Positions 21,966 through 32,193 of a stretch of 64,000 bases of DNA are shown piece after piece. A model generated the notes under the pieces. It had not been told where the DNA came from. It saw only the letters and a program-made list of their open reading frames with translations, and made no database searches. Where the stretch lies: the NCBI GenBank assembly GCA_025618425.1, contig CM046841.1, positions 5,147,239-5,211,238 on the forward strand, read 5' to 3'. This DNA is from Heliocidaris tuberculata. Taxonomy: Eukaryota; Echinodermata; Echinoidea; Camarodonta; Echinometridae. The first letter of the stretch is position 1, and the number at the start of each line of letters is the position of its first letter. Made by a program: the position numbers and the translations under genes.

Positions 21966-24900
21966 GAGAGATGAATTAACTTCAACAAAAACGGTGTGTG
22001 AGCAAGTCTGACAGCCAGTCTGTTAAATCGTTTTATTCACTAAAATTATGGAAATGCAGGCATCACTTTACTGAAGCATAAAGTTCTTCATTATTTCTTA
22101 TTTTTCAAAATGAGGTATATTAAAAGGCAGATATTGAACTTTTAATTTATGTAATTCATTTTTGAAAATAAAAATAACCTCCACCGAATAACTCTTTGAT
22201 TTCCTTTCTTCATATTGTTTTAACTCACTCATGCATATAGTATGTGTCACAAAATACGGCACATGAAAGAAGAGACTCTAAGCTTTAAAATGATATGTTA
22301 TTTGATTTTCATTTTTGTGATTATTTTATGATAATACATTGACATCTCTCAGCTTAGTTTTTTCTGTGACGCACTGTAGATTGTAGATTGCATCATGATT
22401 GACTTGCGTGCCAATTTTCATATAAAGCGTGCAATTCGATACCGCACATGAAAGAAGAGATAAATGCTTTATGACATTTTTGTCACAGATAGAATAGGAT
22501 TTTGCAAAAATCTCAAAATTGATATTTTGACCCCAAACTCGTTACAGATCAGATGATCATCAACAATTTTTTTATAATTTAATTGAAGACTAAGCTTTTG
22601 ATATACTACTACTTGATTGTTGAACAGATGTGTAATCATAATTAAGTCTGTAACCATAGATTTGAAGAATTACAGCATTTTAAGTGTTTTCTATGAAAGT
22701 TTAGTTAGTTTGTAAGTTGCAAGCAACTGTGAAATTCACTTGGTATTTAATTCCAAGAATTATACATAGGCACTTTTCAAGATTATGGCTTCCAACATCA
22801 ATGCATGATGGAAAAAAATATCAATGTTTACAGTTATTGAGATGGTAAGCACATGCGACTGATTTGAAACGAAGTTTAAATTTGACAAGGCCCTGACAAT
22901 AATTTCCAGCTCTTCTGCACACTTCTAAGCCTGTCAAAGGTATCGCTTAATAACCCAACCACCACAACTATCACAGGCCTTTTTCTTTATTTTTTTGCGC
23001 TAAAGTATTGAAATATAAAAGGTCAGTATCTGCTAAAGGATACAGCTGCTATAGGAGGCGGATTTCGCAGAAAATACCAGGGCTTCACAGTGAGAGGAAT
23101 GGTGTTAAAGAGTGGGGGGTTCCGCAAAGTTTTTTTTTTTTAATTCATTGGGAATCCAAATTGCACCTACTGAAATTTTTGTGTCTTGTGTACTATTACT
23201 GGTAAAACATTTTTGTGGAAATTCCTACAGCAAAAATCGACAACATTTGGGGGATGCCGTAGTCTAGATTCTATCCGTTTTTTATATTTGGTTTATTCCC
23301 TAACGCTGCTCTTTCTCTAACGCATATCCCACACAGAGCGCGACTCTCCACTAATCGCGCGATCCCCACAATTTCACCCGTCGAAAAAAAACGTCTAGAA
23401 GCTTTTGCCATGATGCGGGGTCAAAAGTTCACGCTAATATATTCTGACGTAATGCCTGGTCGCACGCTGTAATGAATATGCATAAGTAAGATCGTCGATT
23501 CAGTGTGTGTGTGTGTGTGCAAGGAGTTATCACAGAACTTTGATTTGATAACTCTTTGGTGTGTGTGTTGGTGAACTTTCTGTAGTATCTGCACTGATTC
23601 CAAAAATGACCCTACTCATGTCACGGTTATCCCTCTGCCTTTGGACAGGCAGCGGAAAAGCTTTGACCACTTATTGACCAAAAATAACCATTTTGGTTAC
23701 ACATTGTTTTATTGAATCAGAGCAAAGAAGGATTTGGTAGGCCCCAAAAATAACAATTTGTGTCCCTTTCCCCCCGAAATGTGATTTAATTTTTTTGATC
23801 AGCATCATTAAAGGGGTGGGTCTCGATATCCAAAATTGATGTGAAAATGTGTGTAGGTTCCAAAACAATAAAATTATTCATTGTACTTCAATCGTTTTGA
23901 CCATTTCGATTATTATGCCCACTTTGATCCACTATGAGTACATGATTGTATTTGCAAATTTTTATGAGAAACTAAAAATTAGTGAGCAGCAACCGTTCGG
24001 ACTTCCTCTCCAAAAGAACAATTTTGGTGGGGAAGATTATTTTGACAAACTTAATTACCCAGAAGTATCTAAGTATACTTTTGCTCTGATTCCAAGAATG
24101 TCAGTCGAATAGGCCTTACTCAGGACATTCTGGTCGTTATGGCCACTTTTTGACTCGGAATAACCATTACACCACTCCTTCTATGTCCGAAATCAATTAT
24201 TGGATGTATCTATTCCGTTCTGAAAATGTCGGTAATATGACTATTTTGCTTATTTTCTGTTAGAAACTTGAAACTTATGAAATCTAAAGCTTGTTTTGAA
24301 ATTTGAAATGTCTGATAGGGAAGCCAATTTATCTGACTAACATTTGCAAGTAAAAGTATAAGACAAGATCATGTTGTTCTGATATTGATATAAAAAGAAT
24401 AATGAGAAGTCAACACAAATATCTATCTCCCTCTCTAATAAATGGAGCATTTCATTCATTCTCATTTAAATAAGTAACCATAACAACCATGTTTTATCAT
24501 TTTTCAGTACACCCAGTTATACCCTCCAAAATAAATCATAAAGCAATCCATCACAGTTAATCACTTTTTTTTACAAGCCTCCCAAATTGGAAAATTTTGA
24601 AATGTCCGTCCGTGACGCGAACTGATCACACTTTTATGTCGTTTTCCCCAAGCTTCATAATTCCGAAGTGTCGTTACTTCGAAGGTTCGTAATTCCTTAT
24701 ACAATCTAAAAACTGAAGTGTTAAATCACCATTTAAAAGTGCCGAGGAGTGACCACTTTTTTCAAAATTTGTGTTTTGAAGTGACTTCGGAACCTCAGGA
24801 ATTATGAACCTTCTGAAAATACATGTACGAGTGCGTCCCTTTAGATAAGCTCAAACGTACAACACTGTGAATTTTCATGTTATTGCGATTCAAGAATAGT

Positions 24901-27228
24901 TTTGTTTTGACATTCATATATGTTGTCAAATGTATACATTGGTGCACTCAGTGCCGTGAAATTAAGAGGCAAGGGATTTCTGTCCGTTCCCTTAGTTTGA
25001 GATTCATGCCTTCCGTGCCCTTGCCTTCTGATGGGAAGGGGAAAATATTAATCCTTTTTCAGGTACACGAGCCTCCTCCTCCCCCCTCCCCCCCCCCCCC
25101 CCCCACCCACTTGTTACCTCCCTCTTTGTCCCGACTGGGTATGGGATGACCCTGTAATAATTATATGCGCCACTTTGCATAATATAGAAACATGCCAATG
25201 AGGATTGGCGGATGGAATCGGGTCATGGCAGAGATTACAAGTCCAAGTTGATTTTTGCGTTTATCTGCCTGATTATTAAAAATTTTAATCTTCTTTTTTT
25301 AGTGGAGGAGGGAATCTCATTAAAAAATCCAAACATTAAAAACTATGTTGGTTTATTCAACGGTCAAAATACTACCAAACCGAGTCTAGCAGGATCAAAA
25401 AGGTGTGATCCGAACATACAGCTCTGTTTATTATTCCACATATTGAATGAAATAAGAACAAAAGGGACAAGCATAGCAATACAAATTATAAAACAGAACG
25501 AAGAAATAAAAATTGATATGTGGTATGGGGGTGGTAACAGAGGCTAATTTACCTATCAAAGGTCAATCCCCAACTTGAACATTGAAATATAGGCAAGTTA
25601 ATTATTGTTATAAACAGTTCAATACAAGATCTAATACTACTATAGCAGTATTAGATCTTGTATTATTGAACTGTTTATAACAAATATTGCTTCTGATATA
25701 TGTTTACAATGATGAAAAGCTCCAACAGAACACTGTTTTAAACATTAGAAACCTTCTTTAAAATATTGCAACATAATTATCTGTCTATAATGTCAAGTAC
25801 ATGTAGTCATTTTCTACCATAAGACAATGACCAAAATAATTATATACTATAGGGACAAGGCCACATTTTCTTGCCTTTTCAAAAAATGATGGTCATATGG
25901 TCAAAATACCCTTGATGGTCGAAATGGTCAACAATGCTGAAATAATATCCAGTAAACGTTATTATGTCTTAATTAACATGACATCTCCATAAAGAACTGG
26001 AATAACGTGAAATGGCCAATCGTCACTAAAATGTCGTTTGTTGGTTCAATGAATCAGCACAGCAAAAGCCGCCTTGTCTGCGTGCGAAGCCCTGCCTGCC
26101 TTTGTTGAGCTCTGCATGGCCTGCCCGCACCGTGCCCGCAATGCCCCGATCAAACACCACTGAAAAACTGAATATTACGTAATCACTCATGAATGATGCA
26201 TATTCTTCGTCCAATCAGCGCAGATCGAGCGGGTCTATTCTCCCCGAAAAATTTCGGGAACGGTCGTTAAACTGGCAAATGCGACTGGACTGTTTGCGAG
26301 GGTCGATTTGGAAGGGCTACATGTATATCAGTTTTAGCGTTGGGGGTGTATTATTTTCTCAACGGATCGCGTTCGTGCGCGAACAGTCCAGGCAGTGGAC
26401 TAGGGATTCCCATGTCATGGGGATGTATAAATTTAAATTGTGTTTGTACAAGCTTAAGTTTGAAAAATTTCTGAATTTTAGAAGGTTTCTAGAAAGCTTT
26501 CATTGGTTTTGAAGTACCAAAACAATGGTATTGTGTTGTAAGCAGAGTCTTAGGAATTCATGATTTTTTGAAGGTTTATTTGTTTCAAATGTGTTTGTAT
26601 TAAATTTGAAGTTATGTGAAGTATGATACTTGAATTAGTGCCATTTTTACAGCACATTGACATCATTAGCCTATAAAAGTCAGCTTTTCAAGCCCATATA
26701 AAGCAGTTATAAAGGGTAATTACTGTGAGAAATAATGGATTACCATGAAACACTCCCTCCAATTTCATAGACGTTTTGTGACAGTTTTATCTTTGTTTAG
26801 CCGTTAAAACCATGTGACCATTCAATTATAAAATTTATCACTCTCTCTTGATTGTTCTATTTTTCTTTTGAAAAGAGGCAGCTGTGCATTTATTTACATG
26901 TTTAGTGAAGGGATTTCAGAAAGCTACTTGAAAAGATTAACCCATTCCGTGCTTGAGAATTGATTTTATAATAGAAAGAAGAAATGCACAGCAACCATAA
27001 TTATTTTTCAAATAAACTCTTAAAAATTCATCCATTAAAACACATTTTAATTTTCTGTCCCCCACACAATTATTGTTTTTAGGACCTAAAAATTTACACA
27101 ATGTATGAAGGAATTGAAATGGTGACATGCAATGTTGATGGGATTTATGAACATTTTTTTTTATATGCTTTAAATAGACGATTTAACAGGGAGAAATTTC
27201 ATTCTTGGCAAGTATTGTGAACTTATGG
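21966..27228. other. Gene-free region
   Basis: After the 3' UTR of the preceding gene (AATAAA at 22,167) I find no supported gene. There are a TG microsatellite (about 23,503-23,520), poly-C (about 25,086-25,104), a perfect hairpin at 25,605-25,683, and 'attccgaagtg' type repeats around 24,660-24,790. A slightly GC-richer patch lies at 26,040-26,420. The 111-residue and 107-residue open frames at 25,212 and 26,189 have no recognisable features. Confidence 0.4.
25605..25683. repeat. Long near-perfect hairpin, 79 bp
   Basis: TTGTTATAAACAGTTCAATA followed by CAAGATCTAATACT pairs with its inverse on the right, with one 3-base bulge (ATA) and a loop of a few bases ('actatag'). It could be a miniature foldback element or a transcribed hairpin. 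No flanking duplication is obvious. Confidence 0.7.
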
Positions 27229-27234
27229 TTAGTG

Positions 27235-27783
27235 AGCAGCTAGTAGAGGCCCTGTAGAAAGGATTGGGGATTAAGGGGGGATTAATTAGTTAATACGTTA
27301 ATCCTTCCGGTAAAACAACAGAAAGTATTAATTAGTTAATCTATCCGGAAACGGAAGTCCATAAACCTGGGGGAATCCATCCGGAGGATGAATTATGCGG
27401 GTATGGGGGACATGAACCCTGTAGGTCCAGTATGGATGGTAAGACTTTATACAATGTCTGTATACTTATACAAGACCAATGATGAGTACAACACTGGGAT
27501 GGTGCAGATAGAGGAGTGTGTACTAGGGAATGAAGAAGTGAGGGATACAAGGGAAGATGGAATATGCCACACGATGTACCAGTAGAACTATGAACCAAGT
27601 TTAGTTTGGGACCACTCCCATTGTCTATGGAAAAAGATATAACAATAGCTGAGTTCAACACTGTCAGGACCAGAGGAAATGGGGCCCGGGAAATGGGGGT
27701 ATGTCTCATGGCATGGCCATTGTTTTTTTAGAGGAGAAAGTAAGAAAAGATGCAGGTTGTTGAAACTATCAAGACAAGAGTGC
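27235..27783 (+). repeat. Left terminal inverted repeat of the Polinton-like element (549 bp)
   Basis: Pairs with 37,054-37,602, exactly equal in length, with only scattered substitutions (for instance in the 'gaagtgagggatacaaggg' stretch). Similarity stops after 'aagacaagagtgc'. A direct repeat of 'attaattagttaat' lies near the outer end. The 65-residue open frame conserved in both copies is explained by the repeat itself and is not called a gene. Confidence 0.9.
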
Positions 27784-27961
27784 AGGAAGTGGACCCCACT
27801 ATATCTGAGTATGTGTGTTGAGTATGAGAAATAAAAGGGGAGACCAATGAGAAGACAAAGATTTTTAGAAAGGATGTGACATCATGCTGGCCCTCGCTTG
27901 GGATTGGACGAGAGAAATGGTGTCCGTGACTGAAGGGGGGAGGGACCATACGGGCGATGGG

Positions 27962-27967
27962 TATAAA
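27962..27967 (+). promoter_or_regulatory. Candidate TATA box for the PC4-like gene
   Basis: TATAAA lies 96 bases upstream of the first Met codon (28,063), in a locally GC-richer stretch just inside the left terminal repeat. Position suits a start site near 27,990. Motif-based only. Confidence 0.4.
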
Positions 27968-28062
27968 CAGCAGCGCATTTGCCCCCCTCTCCAACATTGC
28001 CACTTGTGCATTCCCCTCGTGCCATACTCACTTCAACAACGTACTACCACCTCTACACCATT

Positions 28063-28864
28063 ATGATGGCTGGCAGAAAAACTTCAAGCACCTCTGATTC
28101 GGAATCTGTTCTGTCGCTGAATACTCCAAGTGTAAAAAGAATGCCGGAGGATGAATCTTTTGGTTGGCCATCTCACCATGGTAAACGCCAGCGCACAGAT
28201 ACATTGTCATCAGGAACTGGAAGCTTGCCTGAAAATGTCTTGGCAGTAAAGGTATGTACATTGAATACTTTTATTACTTTTTTATATTCCCTTTTTTTTT
28301 GTGCATGTTTTTCTCAATTTGTTTGACAGATTTTTAATTATTTATTGTTTATTTATTTATTTATTTATTTTTTGTTGGGGGTTTATTTGTTTGAATGTAT
28401 GACATATTTCTATATTTAAAAACAAAAGATGCATGGGGGAAGAAAAATTTGCATGTCTCTGCATTCCTATTTTATACTTCATTTTAAAATCAAATCTTTT
28501 CATTTTATTTTGTCTTTGTGTATAGGATGTGACATTTGATAGCAAAGGCAAAAAGTTAAAGGTGCTAGAAGAGGCAGGGTGTCATTACAGTCATGAAGAA
28601 ACTTTTGAAGTGTGTGAATTTGAATTGGGATCAAAACCTTTCCATTTGGGTGGGGATCGATTTGCAGTAGTGAAAAAGTACAGGGGGGTCACGTATGTTG
28701 CTGTACGTGAGTATTATAAAAATAAAGAGAAACATGACAACAAAATGTTACCAGGACTGAGGGGGATCAATTTAACTTCTGAGCAATGGTGGAAATTCAC
28801 TCGTAATTTCATGGGTATCAGTGATGCTGTTCGTAATAAAGTAAAAGAGGCTAGGGATTGCTAG
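28063..28864 (+). CDS. PC4/Sub1-like single-stranded DNA-binding protein (two exons)
   Basis: Exon 1 is 28,063-28,251 (63 codons, starting MMAGRK) and ends AAAG/GTATGT. Exon 2 is 28,526-28,864, following a TTTGTGTATAG acceptor; both are phase 0, giving 175 residues. Exon 1 is Ser/Thr-rich with basic patches (KRQRTD). Exon 2 holds the PC4 fold pattern: FHLGGDRFAVVKKYRGVTYV, then AVREYYKN, MLPGLRGINLTSEQWWKF and a closing ISDAVRNKV helix. PC4/Sub1 proteins dimerise and bind single-stranded DNA. In this element the likely role is protecting displaced strands during protein-primed replication, or transcription of element genes; that role is inferred. Shares a poly(A) signal with the next ORF. Confidence 0.82.
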
Positions 28865-28954
28865 GAGTAAATGTTATTGAATGTGGGAAATATATATATA
28901 TCATGACAAAATTTGGCTAATAGGACACCCTGCTTTTCTCCATCTCAACTTCAG

Positions 28955-29101
28955 GCCGTTGTTTCTCAAATGGAACACCAGCTGGAAAACGGGAGAAGCC
29001 CCAATGACCCAACGCCCATTACCAATGCACCAGAACCAAACCTTTGGGCTCCTCTCCGAGAACTCCATCGACAGACAAGTCATTCAGTCATGGACACTGT
29101 A
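28955..29101 (+). other. Possible alternative exon in frame with the acidic ORF
   Basis: A pyrimidine-rich acceptor (CTCAACTTCAG) ends at 28,954. The frame after it, AVVSQMEHQLENGRSPND then PTPITNAPEPNLWAPLREL, is open until TGA at 29,102, and the same frame continues into the acidic protein at 29,108. Exon 1 of the PC4-like gene ends in phase 0 and could splice here without changing frame. The TGA is then either a nonsense mutation or the real end of a short isoform. Confidence 0.35.
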
Positions 29102-29107
29102 TGACGC

Positions 29108-29815
29108 ATGCTCAGCTTCAAAGAGGAGGAAGAGGATGATGAAATCATCATCATTGAGTCGGACCATGAGGAGGAGGAGGATCTAGATGATGATGTTTTT
29201 GTGGACGAAGAGGTTCCTGTCATCCACACAGAAGACAAGGAACTGGAGCAAATGACAGTTGACAAAGAGGAGGAGCAGCAGCAGCAGCAGGAAGAGGTGG
29301 AGTGGGAAGACATCCCTGATCAAGAACTAACCCAACTGATTGAAAAACTGGAAACAGTTAACGTGGAGATGGAGGAGGAAGAAGAAGAGGAGGATGAGGA
29401 AATCATGGACAAGGAGATGCACCTCATTGGCCAACAGTATGACGGTATAAACCGATCTTCATGTATCCCTGTTGGGCCATCCATGATGGTTGTGAGAGCG
29501 CTTTTTTCTCTCATTCATGATGTTGTGACTGCTAATTGCGAGGGATGCATCAACGACTATGGTGGCCAAATGGACCATCCACAGTGTATTCTCATGCCGT
29601 GGGATGAAAAAGTGGATCTGTACTTTTCTCAAGCCTTGCAAAAACTAACCGAGGAAGTACTGCTATCCTTTTTCCCATGTGTGTACCCAGTGAGAGAACT
29701 GTTCGACTCAGAACGCGAAGCAGCACAGAAGGAAGCAATACAGTTCCTCACAGTTGACATGAAAACCAGCATGGTGCAGCAGCACATTAAGGATATGTTG
29801 CTAAACACAGCATAA
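29108..29815 (+). CDS. Acidic protein with C-terminal Cys/His cluster, unknown function
   Basis: 235 residues. The first ~110 residues are extremely acidic and low-complexity (Glu/Asp runs, poly-Gln QQQQQ), predicted disordered. From about residue 115 a compact domain follows with GPSMMVVRALFSLIHDVV, the cluster CEGCINDYGGQMDHPQC (residues 144-160, a possible metal site), and helical ends (LYFSQALQKLTEEVLLSF, MVQQHIKDMLL). I recall similar C-x2-C...H..C proteins beside such polymerases in marine invertebrate genomes, but cannot name the family. The start is the first Met after an in-frame TGA at 29,102; translation may begin farther upstream by splicing. AATAAA at 29,915 probably serves this transcript. 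Confidence 0.65.
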   Translation: MLSFKEEEEDDEIIIIESDHEEEEDLDDDVFVDEEVPVIHTEDKELEQMTVDKEEEQQQQQEEVEWEDIPDQELTQLIEKLETVNVEMEEEEEEEDEEIMDKEMHLIGQQYDGINRSSCIPVGPSMMVVRALFSLIHDVVTANCEGCINDYGGQMDHPQCILMPWDEKVDLYFSQALQKLTEEVLLSFFPCVYPVRELFDSEREAAQKEAIQFLTVDMKTSMVQQHIKDMLLNTA

Positions 29816-29914
29816 AATGGACTCTAACTCCCTACTCTGAGTGCAGTACTCATTTTTTGACAATGCTATTATTATTATTTATTTCTTTCTTTTTTGTTCC
29901 TCTTGAAATTGATT

Positions 29915-29920
29915 AATAAA
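29915..29920 (+). terminator. Polyadenylation signal AATAAA
   Basis: AATAAA lies 100 bases after the stop of the acidic ORF, followed by a GT-rich stretch ('tgtatgtttaactgtcattt'). It likely ends transcripts of both the PC4-like and acidic genes, since no signal is evident directly after the PC4-like stop. Confidence 0.5.
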
Positions 29921-30059
29921 ATGTATGTTTAACTGTCATTTTCTGTTTGCAGCTTATACATGTTTAGTACTGGAGTGTATGAGGAATCGTCATTGAGTTA
30001 TGGTAGTGTGGTGATGATTGAAAATAATATATATATAATTATAATAATAATTTTCTTTA

Positions 30060-30345
30060 AAAAAAGATTGAAAGGATAAACAGAGAGAGAGAGAGAGAGA
30101 AAGAGAAAAAAGAAATAGCAAAGAGAGAGAGAGAGATTAGAGGAAAGAGAGAGAAAAAAAGAGAGACAGATAGAGAGGGAGATAAAAAAGAGAGATATCA
30201 ATGAGAGAAATAGGAGAGAGAAAAGAGAAAGCGAAGAGGGAGAGAGAGATAGAAGAAAAAGAGAGAGAAAGCAAAGAGAGAGAGAGAGAAAGACAGAAGA
30301 GTGAGAAAAAAAATAAAAAATAGAAAAAAAATAAGAAAATAAATT
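30060..30345. repeat. GA-rich low-complexity tract before the polymerase
   Basis: An almost pure purine (GAGA, AAAG) tract of about 285 bases, followed by A-rich sequence. It sits exactly where the N-terminal coding part of the polymerase would be expected. It may be an intron with a purine expansion, or it may have replaced coding sequence. Confidence 0.7.
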
Positions 30346-30348
30346 TAA

Positions 30349-32193
30349 ATAAAAAAAATTGAAGGGATCTCTGTCGAAGAAGAACGAAGGTATTTTCCAT
30401 ATTTCGCCACATTCGACATGGAATCATACTTGGAAAAGATAGAAAATGGCACGAACGATTCCCCAACTGACAAATTACATTTTACCTCACGACATATCCC
30501 CATGAGCATGAGTATCAATTCAAATGTTCCTGGGTATACAGAACCATACTTTTTAGTGTCTGATGGAGACTGTCAGAAACTTATTGATGGCTCAATATTA
30601 TATCTCCTGGAAATAAGCGAACACTCCTTCTCTCTACTAGAATCTTCTTACTTGGATGTGATTGAAAAGTTAGAAGAGAAAATACAAGATTATGAAAGCT
30701 GGCAGAAGGCACACAACGAATTGCCTCAAAAAGCTAAACATCTCCAAAGATTGAAGGAGAGATTTACGAACCACATCACCGAACTCCCCGTGGTTGGGTT
30801 TAATTCAGGGCGGTATGATATTAATGCCATCAAACAGTACCTCTATCCCTCACTTTTACAGTATGATTCTGTTGATTTCGTCATAAAGCGGAATCATAAT
30901 CACATGGCTCTAAAATCAAAGCATCTTCAGTTCCTAGATATTTCCAATTTCCTTGCCCCAGGCTTTTCATATGCTGCATTTCTTAAGGCATACGACTGCG
31001 AGCAAGGGAAAGGCTACTTTCCTCATGGCTGGGTGGATTGCCTTGATAAACTCAATGAACCTGAACTTCCCCCAATTGAAGCTTTCAGGGACAATCTTAA
31101 TCACACTTCATTTTCACAAGACCAATATGAGTACTGCCAGAGAATCTGGAAAGAAAAGAATATGACTTGTCTCAGAGATTACCTAATTTGGTACAATAAT
31201 CTTGATGTTACACCTTTCATTGAGGCGGTAAAGAAAATGCGCGCGTTCTACAAAAAACTCAAAATCGATCTGTTCAAAGACGGTATTTCCGTTCCCGGAC
31301 TCACTATGAAATACCTCATGAAGTGTAGTCCAGATGCACATTTTAGCGTCATCTCGGAAAAAGACAAGGATCTTTATTACACTTTCCGCGATAATCTAGT
31401 GGGAGGTCCATCGATCATTTTTCATAGGTATCACGAACGTGGAGAAACAAAAATTCGTGGGGGCAAGCCATGTGCAAAGATCATAGGTTTCGATGCAAAT
31501 GCGCTGTATCTGCATGCAATCATGCAAAAGATGCCAACAGGGCACTATGTTAGACGAAGGGCAGAGAACGATTTCAAGCCAGAAAATAAGCATCCAATTG
31601 CCCAGGAATGGTTACAATACCAAAGTTTCTCTCGACAAATCCCCATTCGACATGCTGGTAATCATTCCGAAAAGAGAATTGGTCCCTTTCAGCTCCCTGT
31701 GGATGGCTTTTGCGCGCAAACCAAACAGGTGTTTGAATTTCATGGATGCTACTACCACGGACATCCTTGCCATCTGAACAAAGGCCAGACCAAAAATACG
31801 AAGCTCGGGAAATCTATGACAGATTTACTGAAAAAGACCCGAGAGAAACAACAGTATGTAGAAGGCTTGGGTTACGAGTACATTTCCATCTGGGAATGTC
31901 AGTACAAAGAAATGCGCAAAACTGATCCCAAGCTCAGTTCCTTTCTCACGGAAAGGTTTCCCCCTCCTAAATACCGCCATGGGTTAACCCAAGAGAGTCT
32001 TCTCTCTGCTATACAACACGGTGCTCTGTTTGGGTTTGTGCAATGTGATATTCATGTCCCTGATCATCTCAAAGAACACTTCTCAGAAATGTGTCCCATT
32101 TTCAAGAATGTGGATATATCAAGAGAAAGACATCGGAGATGTGATGGGTTCCTATGCCAAGAAACACGATATCATGAATACTCCGAGACGTAG
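30349..32193 (+). CDS. Protein-primed family-B DNA polymerase, N-terminal and palm part (frameshifted)
   Basis: The open frame begins at 30,349 without Met; the first ATG is 30,418, but the exonuclease I motif FATFDMES straddles that ATG, so the true start is upstream. Exo II (VGFNSGRYDIN, near 30,793) and Exo III (WYNNLDVTPF, near 31,190) follow. Motif A is GFDANALYLHAIMQKMPTG (from 31,486), a variant of the DxxSLYP signature. Between motifs A and B sits an insert with FEFHGCYYHGHPCH (about 31,735) and YISIWECQY (about 31,880), resembling a Vsr/restriction-type nuclease core. At the A run 32,126-32,128 one extra base shifts the frame, after which about 22 unrelated residues lead to a stop at 32,191. 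The usual Polinton polymerase exceeds 1,000 residues, so N-terminal sequence is missing. Its role is copying the element from a protein primer at the terminal repeats. Confidence 0.85.
   Translation: MKKIEGISVEEERRYFPYFATFDMESYLEKIENGTNDSPTDKLHFTSRHIPMSMSINSNVPGYTEPYFLVSDGDCQKLIDGSILYLLEISEHSFSLLESSYLDVIEKLEEKIQDYESWQKAHNELPQKAKHLQRLKERFTNHITELPVVGFNSGRYDINAIKQYLYPSLLQYDSVDFVIKRNHNHMALKSKHLQFLDISNFLAPGFSYAAFLKAYDCEQGKGYFPHGWVDCLDKLNEPELPPIEAFRDNLNHTSFSQDQYEYCQRIWKEKNMTCLRDYLIWYNNLDVTPFIEAVKKMRAFYKKLKIDLFKDGISVPGLTMKYLMKCSPDAHFSVISEKDKDLYYTFRDNLVGGPSIIFHRYHERGETKIRGGKPCAKIIGFDANALYLHAIMQKMPTGHYVRRRAENDFKPENKHPIAQEWLQYQSFSRQIPIRHAGNHSEKRIGPFQLPVDGFCAQTKQVFEFHGCYYHGHPCHLNKGQTKNTKLGKSMTDLLKKTREKQQYVEGLGYEYISIWECQYKEMRKTDPKLSSFLTERFPPPKYRHGLTQESLLSAIQHGALFGFVQCDIHVPDHLKEHFSEMCPIFKNVDISRERHRRCDGFLCQETRYHEYSET

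Noticed and set aside
27388..27585. 65-residue ORF present in both ends of the Polinton-like element (also 37,253-37,450)
   Set aside because: Conservation is fully explained by the terminal inverted repeats; no recognisable domain.
29080..29514. Ser-rich ORFs on the minus strand opposite the acidic gene
   Set aside because: Shadows of the Glu/Asp codon runs on the plus strand.
32021..32126. Separate gene starting at Met 32,021
   Set aside because: The first ~35 residues are out-of-frame translation of the polymerase; real similarity starts at the frameshift.
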